Below are positions 53,852 through 62,344 of a stretch of 64,000 nt of DNA, piece by piece (the first letter of the stretch is position 1; every line of letters starts with the position of its first letter). This stretch comes from CAYUIG01 sp964444685 (GTDB taxonomy: Bacteria > Gemmatimonadota > Gemmatimonadetes > Longimicrobiales > RSA9). The stretch covers positions 1 through 64,000 of the forward strand of contig CAYUIG010000002.1 of the NCBI GenBank assembly GCA_964444685.1, written 5' to 3'. A program made the translations under genes and the position numbers. The notes under the pieces are model-generated. The model did not search any database and was not told the DNA's origin. It saw only the letters and a program-made list of their open reading frames with translations.

Positions 53852-54544
53852 ATGCGACGCACGCAGATCTTTGGCACACTGGCACTGGTCGGGCTCCTGG
53901 CCCCCGGCACCGCGGCCGCCCAGGACGCCGACCGGAAGGTCGCCGACGGCGGCATCAAGGTGGAGGGCTGGTCGGGTGCGGTCGACGCCCGCGCCGCCGG
54001 CGAGGGCGCCACCGTCAACGACGCGCGCTTCGCCGCCGAGGGCGACGGGTTCCGCATCACGACGGGCCCCGCCACGACCTACTGGTCGAGCGAGCGCCTC
54101 ACCGGCGACTACACGGTGCGGGCGACGTTCCACGAGGCCGAATACATGGCGCTCAACGACCACCCGCACCCGTACGGCATCATGATCGGCGGCAACGACC
54201 TCGGCTCCGCCAATCAGAGCCTGCTCTACTGCGCGGCTTACGGGAACGGCAACTACATCGTGCGCGGCTTCGGTCCGGAGCCCTTCCAGCTCGGCGGCCG
54301 CCGGCCGACCCCACACACCGCGGTGAACAGGGCGGCCGGAAAGGGCCAGCCCGTCACGCAGGAAATCGCCGTCTCCGTCCGCGGTGACAACGTCTCCTGC
54401 GAGATCAACGGCACCGTCGTCGCCACCTTCCCGAAGGCCGACCTGGTTGGCGCCGGCAAGCTTGCCAGCACCGACGGCAACTTCGGTCTGCGCCTCGCGC
54501 ATAACGTCGAGGTGGTCGTGACCGGCCTTCGCGTTGTGAAGTAG
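53852..54544 (+). CDS. Secreted DUF1080/LamG-like protein
   Basis: Exported protein of 230 residues. Signal MRRTQIFGTLALVGLLAPGT ends at AAAQ. The mature part is a single jelly-roll-like domain: YWSSERLTGDYTVRATFHEA, YGIMIGGNDLGSANQSLLYC, and EIAVSVRGDNVSCEINGTVV, then LASTDGNFGLRLAHNVEVVV. The order resembles 3-keto-disaccharide hydrolase (DUF1080) or LamG domains, but no catalytic residues can be assigned. GGGGAGGGGAACC precedes the ATG. It is divergent from dinB. Confidence 0.82.
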   Translation: MRRTQIFGTLALVGLLAPGTAAAQDADRKVADGGIKVEGWSGAVDARAAGEGATVNDARFAAEGDGFRITTGPATTYWSSERLTGDYTVRATFHEAEYMALNDHPHPYGIMIGGNDLGSANQSLLYCAAYGNGNYIVRGFGPEPFQLGGRRPTPHTAVNRAAGKGQPVTQEIAVSVRGDNVSCEINGTVVATFPKADLVGAGKLASTDGNFGLRLAHNVEVVVTGLRVVK

Positions 54545-54550
54545 CCGGAT

Positions 54551-54724
54551 AGTCGGGCGACGCACGACGGGCGACGCCCGGCAGGCGACGAACGACGGGC
54601 GACATGTCCGGGAACAGCGGGGGCGCCAACCACGCGATTTCGCATGGTTGCGCCCCCGCTCTCGCGCCCGCCCGCGCCCCCGCAGTTCCCACCTCGCTCC
54701 GCCCCCGCCCCCGCCCCCGCCCGC
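54551..54724. repeat. CGACGGGCGAC repeat, hairpin and pyrimidine tract
   Basis: This gap of 285 bases holds no gene. From 54551 to 54603 there are overlapping copies of CGACGGGCGACG-like units. 54616-54660 forms a hairpin of about 19 base pairs around the loop ATTT, with one bulge and one mismatch. From 54661 to 54724 runs a C-rich tract with repeats of CCCCCG. Confidence 0.75.
54616..54660. terminator. Long hairpin with ATTT loop
   Basis: AGCGGGGGCGCCAACCACGCG pairs with CGCATGGTTGCGCCCCCGCT. Lies between the DUF1080-like gene and the PQQ dehydrogenase and probably ends the former's transcript. Confidence 0.6.
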
Positions 54725-54829
54725 AGTCGGGTTGTCCCTTTCATCACCCCCGAGTCCCTCTTCTCCCGCGCTTCTCGCTCTGCGCGACGCTGTGCGCGAA
54801 CGTGAAACGCAACCGAGACAGGAGGACTG

Positions 54830-56740
54830 ATGCATCGAACGACGATTGCGCTCATCGCAGTGCTGGCAGCCGCACCCGCATCCGCCCAGAGCGGCCTCCC
54901 GACGTCCGACTGGCCGGCTGTCGGCGGCGACGCGGGCGGCATGCGCTGGTCGCAGCACACACGCATCGACCGCACGAACGTGCAGCAGCTCGCGCCTGCA
55001 TGGACCTTCCGCACGGGCGAGATGCCGGGAACGGACGGTCACAACCCCAGCAAGTTCGAAGCGACGCCGGTGCTCGCCTGGAACACGCTGTTCGTGAGCA
55101 CGCCGCGCAACGTCGTGATCGCGCTGGTGCCGGAGACAGGCGAGGAGCTGTGGCGGTTCGATCCGGAGATTCCGACGGAAACCCACTATTCGGAGGGCTA
55201 CGTCTCGCGCGGCGTGGCCCTCTTTGAAGACAGCAATGCCTCCGAGTGCCCGCGGAGAGTCTTCCTCGGCACGATGGACGCGCGCCTCATCGCCATCGAT
55301 GCAGGCACCGGAGAAAGATGCGCGAGCTTCGGTGAGGATGGCGTCGTCGCATTGAACACGCCGGATGTGCGTTCGCTCTTCGATCGCGGCCAGTACTCCA
55401 TGACCTCGCCCCCCGCCGTCATCGGCGACATCGTCGTCATTGGGTCCTCGATCGGTGACAACCGTCGCGTCAAGGTCGAGCGCGGGATCGTGCGCGGCTA
55501 CGACGCGCGCACGGGTGAGCTACGCTGGAGCTGGGACCCGATTCCGCTGCCCGGGAAGCCCGGTTCCGATGCATGGCAGCCCGCGCAGGCGGAAGCGACC
55601 GGCGGCGGCAATGCGTGGGGCGTTCTCGCGACTGACGCAGAGCGCGGGCTCGTGTTCGTGCCGACCGGCAGCGCCGCGCCCGACTTCTACGGCGGCGAGC
55701 GCCTCGGCGACAACCGCTACGCGAACAGTGTCGTCGCGCTGCGCGCGGAAACCGGCGAGGTCGCGTGGCACTTCCAGGTCGTGCATCACGACCTGTGGGA
55801 CTACGATGTGCCTGCGCAGCCGGTGCTCACGACACTCCGCATAGACGGCGACGATGTGCCGGTCGTCGTGCAGACGACGAAGATGGGGCACGTCTTCGTG
55901 CTGCATCGCGATACGGGACGTCCCGTGTTCCCGGTGGAGGAGCGCTCTGTGCCGGCGAGCGATGTCCCGGGCGAGCAGGCATGGCCGACGCAGCCATTCC
56001 CCACACGGCCCGCGCCGCTGCATCCCACGCGACTCGATCCCGACAGCCTCGGTATCCTGTCGCCGGAGGACCGCGCGGCCTGCCTCATGGCGATCGAGGG
56101 AATGCGCAACGAGGGGATGTTCACGCCGCCGTCGCTCCAGGGCACGGTCGTGTATCCGAGCTACGTAGGCGGCTCCAACTGGGGTGGCATGGCGGTGGCG
56201 CGCGAGAGCGGGATCGCGGTCGTGCCGATCAATCGCATGCCGGTTTGGGTGCGGCTCATCCCGCGCGACGAATTCGAAGGGGAGTCGCGCTCCGGGCTGC
56301 GCGCGCAGTTCACGCCGCAGCACGGCACTCCGTACGGCATGGCCCGCAGCATCCTGTTCGCACCGTCCGGCGTGCCCTGCTCGCCGCCGCCCTGGGGCCT
56401 GCTCCATGGCGTGGACCTCACCTCCGGGGACATCCTGTGGAGTGTCCCGATCGGCCGCTGGGGCGATCTCGATCCCTCGTTCGGCTCGGCGATCCTGGGC
56501 GGGCCGATGGTGACGGCCGGGGGGCTCGTCTTCATGGCAGGCACGATGGATGACACAATGCGCGCGCTCGACATCGAGACGGGGGAGGTGCTGTGGAGCG
56601 CAAAGCTTCCGGCGGGCGGCAACGCGGTGCCGATGAGCTACGTGGGTCGCGACGGCCGGCAGTACATCGTCATTGCAGCGGGCGGCCACGGAAACCTCGG
56701 CACCACGCCCGGCGACTACGTGGTGGCCTTCGCATTCTGA
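54830..56740 (+). CDS. PQQ-dependent dehydrogenase, periplasmic
   Basis: Quinoprotein of 636 residues with signal MHRTTIALIAVLAAAPASAQ. It opens with DWPAVGGDAGGMRWSQHTRI, then tryptophan-docking propeller repeats such as APAWTFRTGE, LIAIDAGTGERCASFGEDG, VALRAETGEVAWHFQVVHHD and MRALDIETGEVLWSAKLPAG, ending with GRQYIVIAAGGHG. No membrane helices and no cytochrome c domain are present. The pattern is closest to the membrane-glucose or quinate dehydrogenase core, lacking the N-terminal membrane part, so substrate (sugar, sugar alcohol or acid) is undecided. AGGAGG precedes the start. The LytS kinase gene begins one base after its stop. Confidence 0.9.
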   Translation: MHRTTIALIAVLAAAPASAQSGLPTSDWPAVGGDAGGMRWSQHTRIDRTNVQQLAPAWTFRTGEMPGTDGHNPSKFEATPVLAWNTLFVSTPRNVVIALVPETGEELWRFDPEIPTETHYSEGYVSRGVALFEDSNASECPRRVFLGTMDARLIAIDAGTGERCASFGEDGVVALNTPDVRSLFDRGQYSMTSPPAVIGDIVVIGSSIGDNRRVKVERGIVRGYDARTGELRWSWDPIPLPGKPGSDAWQPAQAEATGGGNAWGVLATDAERGLVFVPTGSAAPDFYGGERLGDNRYANSVVALRAETGEVAWHFQVVHHDLWDYDVPAQPVLTTLRIDGDDVPVVVQTTKMGHVFVLHRDTGRPVFPVEERSVPASDVPGEQAWPTQPFPTRPAPLHPTRLDPDSLGILSPEDRAACLMAIEGMRNEGMFTPPSLQGTVVYPSYVGGSNWGGMAVARESGIAVVPINRMPVWVRLIPRDEFEGESRSGLRAQFTPQHGTPYGMARSILFAPSGVPCSPPPWGLLHGVDLTSGDILWSVPIGRWGDLDPSFGSAILGGPMVTAGGLVFMAGTMDDTMRALDIETGEVLWSAKLPAGGNAVPMSYVGRDGRQYIVIAAGGHGNLGTTPGDYVVAFAF

Positions 56741-56741
56741 G

Positions 56742-57812
56742 ATGCGACGCGTGAACGTATTCGTCGCCATCCTGCTGACGGCCATCGGGGCGACGTTCCT
56801 CTTCACCTACCACTTCCTCGATGACGTGGCGCGGGGAACGGGAACGCCGTTCGCAGAACCGCTGATCGAGGAGTTCACCGCCGCGTTTTCACTCCTCGCT
56901 CTGCTGCCGCTGGTGGTGCGACTCGCGCGCCGTTGCCGGCTCGACGGCCCCGGCTGGCCGCGTGCGGCGGCCGTGCACGTGCCCGCCGCGTTGCTGTTCG
57001 GCGCCGTGGACACGTCGCTCATGTGGGCCTCGCGCAGCCTCATCTTCCCGCTCTTCGGGCTGGGCGCGTACAACTACGGCCGGATGCCCGTACGTTATTT
57101 CATGGAGCTGCCGATGCAGCTCATCGCGTACGGCACGATCCTGATCGTGGTGTACCTGATCGACCACGTGCGTGCGGTTCGCGAACGTGATCTGCGCATG
57201 GCGCAGCTCGAAACGCAGCTCGTGCGCGCGCGGCTGGACGCGCTGCGCGCACAGATCCAGCCGCACTTCCTCTTCAACGCACTGAACGCAGTGTCGTCCG
57301 TGATGTACGAGGATCCAGCCGCCGCCGACACGATCCTCGCCCGCCTCTCCGAACTGCTGCGGCGGAGCATGCGTTCGGACGCCGAGCCGTTCGTGCCGCT
57401 CGCCGAGGAACTCGAGACCGTCGACCTCTACTTCGACGTACTGCGCGCCCGTTTCGGCGACGGCGTCCACCTAACGATCGAGCACAGTGGTGAACGCGAC
57501 GCGCGCGTGCCGCCGCTCGTGCTCCAGCCGCTCGTCGAGAACGCGGTGCGGCACGGCCGGCCGGCGAACGGAACGGCGCAGCGGATTACCGTGCGTGCGC
57601 GCGTCGCCGGATCGCATACGGAGCTGGAAGTGGAGGACAACGGTCCGGGGATGAGCGAGGACTGGCGCACGCACGCAGGCATCGGGCTGACCAACACGAT
57701 CGAGCGGCTTCAGCGCCTCTACGGCGACGACTTCGACCTCGACATCCAGCGCGCCCCCGACGGTGGGGCGAACGTGCGGCTGCGACTGCCGCGCACGGCG
57801 GATCCGGGATGA
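56742..57812 (+). CDS. LytS-type sensor histidine kinase (first pair)
   Basis: Membrane kinase of 356 residues with four helices in the first 150 residues and no separate sensor domain. The His_kinase motif is IQPHFLFNALNAVSSVM with His near residue 175; the ATPase domain shows LVENAVRHGRP and DNGPGMSEDW and AGIGLTNTIERL. It starts one base after the PQQ dehydrogenase stop, and the LytTR regulator overlaps its stop by ATGA, so it forms the classic pair. Signal unknown. Confidence 0.92.
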   Translation: MRRVNVFVAILLTAIGATFLFTYHFLDDVARGTGTPFAEPLIEEFTAAFSLLALLPLVVRLARRCRLDGPGWPRAAAVHVPAALLFGAVDTSLMWASRSLIFPLFGLGAYNYGRMPVRYFMELPMQLIAYGTILIVVYLIDHVRAVRERDLRMAQLETQLVRARLDALRAQIQPHFLFNALNAVSSVMYEDPAAADTILARLSELLRRSMRSDAEPFVPLAEELETVDLYFDVLRARFGDGVHLTIEHSGERDARVPPLVLQPLVENAVRHGRPANGTAQRITVRARVAGSHTELEVEDNGPGMSEDWRTHAGIGLTNTIERLQRLYGDDFDLDIQRAPDGGANVRLRLPRTADPG

Positions 57813-58567
57813 CGGAGCTGACCGTCGTCGTCGCCGATGATGAGCCGCCGGCACGGCGAAAGCTGGCGCGGCTCATCGATGCCGAACCGGGACTGAAGCT
57901 CGTGGCCGAGGCGGCCAACGGTGCGGAGGCGGTAACGGCCGTACGAGCGCACCGGCCGGACGTGCTGTTTCTCGACGTGCAGATGCCCGAGCCGGACGGC
58001 TTCGGCGTACTCGAGGCGCTCGCGGGTGAGCGGCTGCCGCACATCGTGTTCGTGACCGCGTTCGACGAGTACGCCGTGAAGGCGTTCGAAGTGCAGGCGG
58101 TCGACTACCTGCTCAAGCCGTACGATCCGCCCCGATTCCGAAACGCGGTCGAGCGCGTCCGCGAGCGTGCATCGGCCGGACGAGCATCGAGCGAACGGAT
58201 CAACGAGCTGCTCGCCGGCATGCTGGAGCGGCGCACGCCCGTCGAGCGGCTGCTCGTCGATGCCGGCGAGCGCAGCTACTTCGTTCCTGCGAATGAGATC
58301 GACTGGATCGAGGCGGCGGGGAACTACGCCGTGCTGCACGCGGGCGGTGAACGCCACATCGTGCGCGCCACTCTCACGTCGCTGGAGAAGAGCCTGGACC
58401 CACAGCGTTTCGCGCGCGTGCACAAGGGCCACATCGTGAATCTCGATCGTGTGCGCGAGCTGCGGCCGTGGTCGCACGGCGACCGCGTGGTCGTGCTGAC
58501 GGACGGCACAGAGCTGATGCTGAGCCGCCGCTACCGCGACCGTCTGGAGCGATTCTTTCCGGGGTGA
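57809..58567 (+). CDS. LytTR-family response regulator (first pair)
   Basis: Regulator of 252 residues. The receiver has VVVADDEPPARRKLARLIDA and phospho-Asp 56 in VLFLDVQMPEPDGFG, with Lys in YLLKPYDPPRF. The LytTR DNA-binding domain follows: DWIEAAGNYAVLHAGGERH, then FARVHKGHIVNLDRVRELRP and LMLSRRYRDRLE. It shares an ATGA overlap with its kinase and is paralogous to the regulator at 60356. It ends one base before the convergent HPt gene. Confidence 0.95.
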   Translation: MTELTVVVADDEPPARRKLARLIDAEPGLKLVAEAANGAEAVTAVRAHRPDVLFLDVQMPEPDGFGVLEALAGERLPHIVFVTAFDEYAVKAFEVQAVDYLLKPYDPPRFRNAVERVRERASAGRASSERINELLAGMLERRTPVERLLVDAGERSYFVPANEIDWIEAAGNYAVLHAGGERHIVRATLTSLEKSLDPQRFARVHKGHIVNLDRVRELRPWSHGDRVVVLTDGTELMLSRRYRDRLERFFPG

Positions 58568-58568
58568 T

Positions 58569-58979
58569 TCAGCGCTCGAGGAGCGCGCGGTGCTCGGAGC
58601 GGAGATTGTCGCAGAAGCACTCGAGCGAGTAGGCGAGACGTTCGGCCGGCGCATCGAGATCCTCGACGTGACCCGCGTTCGCGCGCTCCTCGATCAGGCC
58701 GCAGATCGATTCCGCCTCCTCCGCGCCCATGTTGCCGCAGCTGCCGCGCAGGGAATGCGCAGCGAACGCGACGCCCTTGGCGTCGCCTGACGCGATGCCC
58801 TCACGGATCGCTTCGATCCGCTTCGGCACCTCGGTCAGGAAAACGCCGAGGATTTCGCGCACGAAGTCGTCGCTCCCGATCTGCAGGAGCCGCTTGACCA
58901 CGCTTTCCAATGTCTGACCTGTCTCGGGACACGCTCGGGACGTTCGCTCGGGGAGCAACGCGTCCGGGACGCCGCCCAT
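58569..58979 (-). CDS. Stand-alone HPt-domain protein
   Basis: Histidine phosphotransfer protein of 136 residues. After a variable N-terminus the four-helix bundle begins LESVVKRLLQIGSDDFVREI. The phospho-His is His 75 in FAAHSLRGSCGNMGAEE. Such proteins pass phosphate between hybrid kinases and receivers. Neither is encoded as a hybrid kinase here, so its partners are probably elsewhere or among the nearby receivers (57809, 60356, 61199). The start is uncertain within the first 25 residues. It sits between two LytS/LytTR pairs on the opposite strand. Confidence 0.85.
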   Translation of the reverse strand: MGGVPDALLPERTSRACPETGQTLESVVKRLLQIGSDDFVREILGVFLTEVPKRIEAIREGIASGDAKGVAFAAHSLRGSCGNMGAEEAESICGLIEERANAGHVEDLDAPAERLAYSLECFCDNLRSEHRALLER

Positions 58980-59029
58980 TATACAGGGTCGTGCCTGTGC
59001 GCAACACAGGGCGTCCGGCCGCGGGGGCT

Positions 59030-59115
59030 CGGGCGGGCGCGGGGGCGATGCGAGCTGGGAAATGCGGGACGCCCAAGCTCCATTCCATCCCGTACTTCCC
59101 CTCGCACCGCGCCCG
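59030..59115. repeat. Imperfect inverted repeat in the 58980-59222 gap
   Basis: The gap before the second LytS gene holds no gene. A left arm (GGGCGCGGGGGCGATGCGAG) and a right arm (CTCGCACCGCGCCCGCCCGCC) are reverse complements with mismatches, around a centre near 59080. The purine-rich arm resembles the reverse complement of the C-rich tract near 54661-54690. Confidence 0.6.
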
Positions 59116-59222
59116 CCCGCCGCCCATGTCCGGTGCCGTTCCGAATGGGGACCTGAACCCGATTCCGGTTTCTCCGTCCCACCCCCGTTGCTGCGGCCCT
59201 GACGTTCTGCGACTCTGGAGGC

Positions 59223-60359
59223 ATGGTACTGTCACCGAGAAGCTGGCGATTCTGGGCGGTCGTGCTGGGCGGCTGCACGCTGGTCGGCCTTGCCGAGGCC
59301 ACGCAGCTGCGCGCCGGTTCCGCCGCGGCCGGACAGGCCGCACCGTGGGGCCGGGCGCTCGGCTCCACGATGCCGTCGTGGTACATCCTGGCGGCGCTGC
59401 TGCCGATCATCCTCTGGCTCGCCCGCCGCTTCCGCGTCGAGCGCGACAATCTCGCGCGGTCGATTCCCGTGCACCTCGTCGCGTCGGTGTTGTTCGCGGT
59501 CGTGCACCTCGCGCTCACCTCCTGGGTCAGCGACTTCCTGCTCTTTCCCGGACCGTTCCCGCTCACGTTCGGCGAGAACCTGGTCCGCCTGATGACGATA
59601 TACTTCGTGCTCGACGTGCTCTACTACTGGGGCATCCTGGGCGTAGTGTACGCACTCGAGTTCGGGCGGCAGGTGCAGGAGGAGCGGCGCGCGGCCGCGG
59701 AGCTGGCACTCAAGGCGTCGCGCCTCGAGGCCGGACTGGCGCGCGCGAACCTCGAGGCTCTGCGCATGCAGCTCAATCCGCACTTCCTCTTCAACACGCT
59801 GAACTCGATTTCGGTGCTCGCGCTGAAGGGGCAGGGGCACACGGTCACGCGCATGCTCACACGTCTGAGCGACCTGCTCCGCCTCACGCTCGAGAACGAG
59901 AATCAGGTCGTCACGCTCGATGAGGAGCTGGCGCTGCTGGCCCCCTACATCGAGATCGAGCAGGTGCGCTTCGGTGACCGCCTGCGCGTCACGCTCGACA
60001 TCGCTGAGGAGACGCGCAACGCCGACGTGCCCAGCCTGCTGCTGCAGCCGCTCGTCGAGAACGCGATCCGCCACGGCATCGCGGCGCGGCCGGGGCCGGG
60101 CGAGGTGACGGTGCGCGCGCGCCGCGCGGGTGGACGTCTGCGGCTGGAGATTCTCGACACCGGGCCCGGCTTCCGTGAGAACGATCCGACACATGGCGGC
60201 GGCGTCGGCCTCGGCAACACCCGCGCACGGCTGGAGCAGCTGTACGGCCATGCACACAAACTCGAGCGCGCGAACCGGCAGGGCGGCGGCGCGCGCGTGA
60301 TGGTCGAGATTCCGCTGAAAACCACGACACCACCCTCGGAAGCTACGAGGTCCGCATGA
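59223..60359 (+). CDS. LytS-type sensor histidine kinase (second pair)
   Basis: Membrane kinase of 378 residues with four helices (residues about 8-26, 51-66, 82-101, 120-140). The kinase box is LNPHFLFNTLNSISVLA with His near residue 187; LVENAIRHGIA and DTGPGF and GGGVGLGNTRARL mark the ATPase domain. It is paralogous to the kinase at 56742. The LytTR regulator overlaps its stop by ATGA. The upstream gap is long, so it likely has its own promoter. Confidence 0.93.
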   Translation: MVLSPRSWRFWAVVLGGCTLVGLAEATQLRAGSAAAGQAAPWGRALGSTMPSWYILAALLPIILWLARRFRVERDNLARSIPVHLVASVLFAVVHLALTSWVSDFLLFPGPFPLTFGENLVRLMTIYFVLDVLYYWGILGVVYALEFGRQVQEERRAAAELALKASRLEAGLARANLEALRMQLNPHFLFNTLNSISVLALKGQGHTVTRMLTRLSDLLRLTLENENQVVTLDEELALLAPYIEIEQVRFGDRLRVTLDIAEETRNADVPSLLLQPLVENAIRHGIAARPGPGEVTVRARRAGGRLRLEILDTGPGFRENDPTHGGGVGLGNTRARLEQLYGHAHKLERANRQGGGARVMVEIPLKTTTPPSEATRSA

Positions 60360-61120
60360 AGGAAGTCATCCGCACGCTGATCGTGGACGATGAAGCGCTC
60401 GCACGCGACGGCGTCCGCATCCACCTCCAGCAGCAGCCGGACTTCGAGGTGGTCGGCGAGGCCGAGGATGGCACTGCGGCCGTGAACGCGATCCGCGAGC
60501 TGGATCCCGATGTCGTGTTCCTCGACGTGCAGATGCCGGGGCTCGACGGATTCGGCGTGCTGCGCGAACTCGGTGCTGCTGCGCTGCCCGAGATCGTGTT
60601 CGTGACGGCGTACGACCAGTTCGCGCTCCAGGCGTTCGAGGCGCACGCGCTCGACTACCTGCTCAAGCCGTTCGATGCGGAGCGATTCGGCGCATCGCTC
60701 GATCGCGTGCGCCGTCAGCTCACATCACGCCGCCGCGCTTCCGTCGACGACCGCCTCGCCGCGCTGCTCGCCGATCTCGATCAGCGGCCGCAATTCCTCG
60801 AGCGCGTGGCCGTGCGTTCGGGCAGCCGCATCGTCATCCTGCGCACCGCCGACATCGACTGGATCGAAGCGGCGGCCAACTACGTCAAGCTGCACGCAAA
60901 CGGCCGTTCGTATCTGCTGCGCGAAACGATGAGCGGCATCGAACGCAGCCTCGATCCCGAACGGTTTCTGCGCATCCACCGCTCGACGATCGTGAACCTC
61001 GATCGCGTGCGCGAGCTCGAGCCTCTGTTCCAGGGAGATTACCTCGTTCTGCTCCAGGACGGCACACGCCTCACGTCGAGCCGCGGCTACCGCGACAACA
61101 TGCAGCGCCTGCTGGGCTGA
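60356..61120 (+). CDS. LytTR-family response regulator (second pair)
   Basis: Regulator of 254 residues. Receiver: TLIVDDEALARDGVRIHLQQ, phospho-Asp 57 in VVFLDVQMPGLDGFG, Lys in YLLKPFDAERF. LytTR domain: DWIEAAANYVKLHANGRSYL, FLRIHRSTIVNLDRVRELEP and TRLTSSRGYRDNM. ATGA overlap with its kinase. The two LytTR proteins are near-identical in architecture and similar in sequence, so the two pairs probably arose by duplication and may cross-talk. Confidence 0.95.
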   Translation: MKEVIRTLIVDDEALARDGVRIHLQQQPDFEVVGEAEDGTAAVNAIRELDPDVVFLDVQMPGLDGFGVLRELGAAALPEIVFVTAYDQFALQAFEAHALDYLLKPFDAERFGASLDRVRRQLTSRRRASVDDRLAALLADLDQRPQFLERVAVRSGSRIVILRTADIDWIEAAANYVKLHANGRSYLLRETMSGIERSLDPERFLRIHRSTIVNLDRVRELEPLFQGDYLVLLQDGTRLTSSRGYRDNMQRLLG

Positions 61121-61198
61121 TTTCCGCCGGGGGTAGCGCGCGGACCTTCGTCTGTTTACTCTTTCCACGGCGTCCCGCCACTTATCCCCGAAGTGCCG

Positions 61199-62236
61199 AT
61201 GAAGGACTCCGAACTCCTCGGCGCGCGTATCCTCATCGTAGATGACGAGCGCGCCAACGTGCAGCTTCTGCATGGGTTCCTGCGGGCTTCCGGCTACACG
61301 CACGTCCAGAGCACCTCTGACCCGACCACGGTGGTCGCGCTCGTGCGTTCGTTCGATCCGGACCTGATCCTGCTGGACCTGCGGATGCCCGGCCTCGACG
61401 GTTTCGGCGTGCTGGAGCAGCTCCGGCCGTGGACCGAGAGCTTCTACCTGCCCGTCCTCGTGCTGACCGGAGATATTTCAGAGGAAGCGAAACGCCGATC
61501 GCTCGCATCGGGTGCGCGCGACTTCCTGCACAAGCCGCTCAATCTGGTTGAGACGCGGCTGCGCATCCGCAATCTGCTGGAAACCCGCTTCCTGCATCTC
61601 GAACTCCGCCGGCAGAACCAGACGCTCGAAGCACGCGTGCGCGAGCGCACGCGCGAACTGGAACTCACACAGCTCGAGATTCTGGACCGGCTGTCGATGG
61701 CGGCCGACTGCCGGGATGACGACACCGGCCAGCACACGCGACGCGTCAGCCACGAAGCCGCGCGCCTGGCCGAAGCGATCGGGCTGCCGCCCGACACCGT
61801 GGACCTGATCGAGCGCGCCGCCGCACTGCACGACATCGGCAAGATCGGCGTGCCCGACAACGTGCTGCTCAAGCCGGGACGCCTCACACCCGAGGAAGCC
61901 GCCGTGATCCGCCGCCATCCCGCGATCGGCGCGCGCCTCCTCGGTGGCGGCCGCTCCCCGCTCATCCGACTCGCCGAGCAGATCGCGCTCTGTCATCACG
62001 AGCGCTGGGACGGCACCGGCTATCCGCGCGGGCTGCGCGGCGCGCAGATCCCGATCGCAGCACGCATCGTTGCGCTCGTGGATGTCGTGGACGCGCTTGC
62101 CTACGACCGCCCCTACCGCCGCGCGTGGCCGCGCGAACGCGTGATCCAGGAGATCCGCAGCCAGTCCGGACGCCACTTCGATCCGGAGCTGGTCGAGGCG
62201 TGGGTGGAGATGGAAGGGGCGGCCGTCGCCGCCTGA
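61199..62236 (+). CDS. Response regulator with HD-GYP phosphodiesterase domain
   Basis: RpfG-like protein of 345 residues. The receiver has ILIVDDERANVQLLHGFLRA and phospho-Asp 60 in ILLDLRMPGLDGFG. A coiled-coil linker (RRQNQTLEARVRERTRELEL) joins it to an HD-GYP domain with HTRRVSHEAARLAE, the HD motif AALHDIGKIGVPD, and CHHERWDGTGYPRGL, the intact HHExxDGxGYP signature. It should break down cyclic di-GMP when phosphorylated. No GGDEF gene is nearby. GTG at 61193 is an alternative start two codons upstream. Confidence 0.95.
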   Translation: MKDSELLGARILIVDDERANVQLLHGFLRASGYTHVQSTSDPTTVVALVRSFDPDLILLDLRMPGLDGFGVLEQLRPWTESFYLPVLVLTGDISEEAKRRSLASGARDFLHKPLNLVETRLRIRNLLETRFLHLELRRQNQTLEARVRERTRELELTQLEILDRLSMAADCRDDDTGQHTRRVSHEAARLAEAIGLPPDTVDLIERAAALHDIGKIGVPDNVLLKPGRLTPEEAAVIRRHPAIGARLLGGGRSPLIRLAEQIALCHHERWDGTGYPRGLRGAQIPIAARIVALVDVVDALAYDRPYRRAWPRERVIQEIRSQSGRHFDPELVEAWVEMEGAAVAA

Positions 62237-62336
62237 GTCGAGAGTCGAGAGTCGAGAGGCGAGAGTCGAGAGCTGGGAAATGGCGGGATCCCGCTTTTTC
62301 CCAGCTCCCAGCTCTCGACTCCCGACTCCCGACTCA
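62236..62336. terminator. Variant heptamer inverted repeat (A8), two-way terminator candidate
   Basis: Left arm of GAGTCGA units at 62235-62275 and right arm of CTCCCGA units to 62335. The inner part TGGGAAA pairs with TTTCCCA around the perfect palindrome GCGGGATCCCGC (62283-62294), followed by a run of five T. It lies exactly between convergent genes and could end transcripts from both sides. Confidence 0.75.
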
Positions 62337-62344
62337 GTGCGTCG

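Noticed and set aside
58569..58979. HPt gene as a fragment of a hybrid kinase
   Set aside because: No receiver or kinase sequence is found in any frame next to it, and the four-helix bundle is complete.
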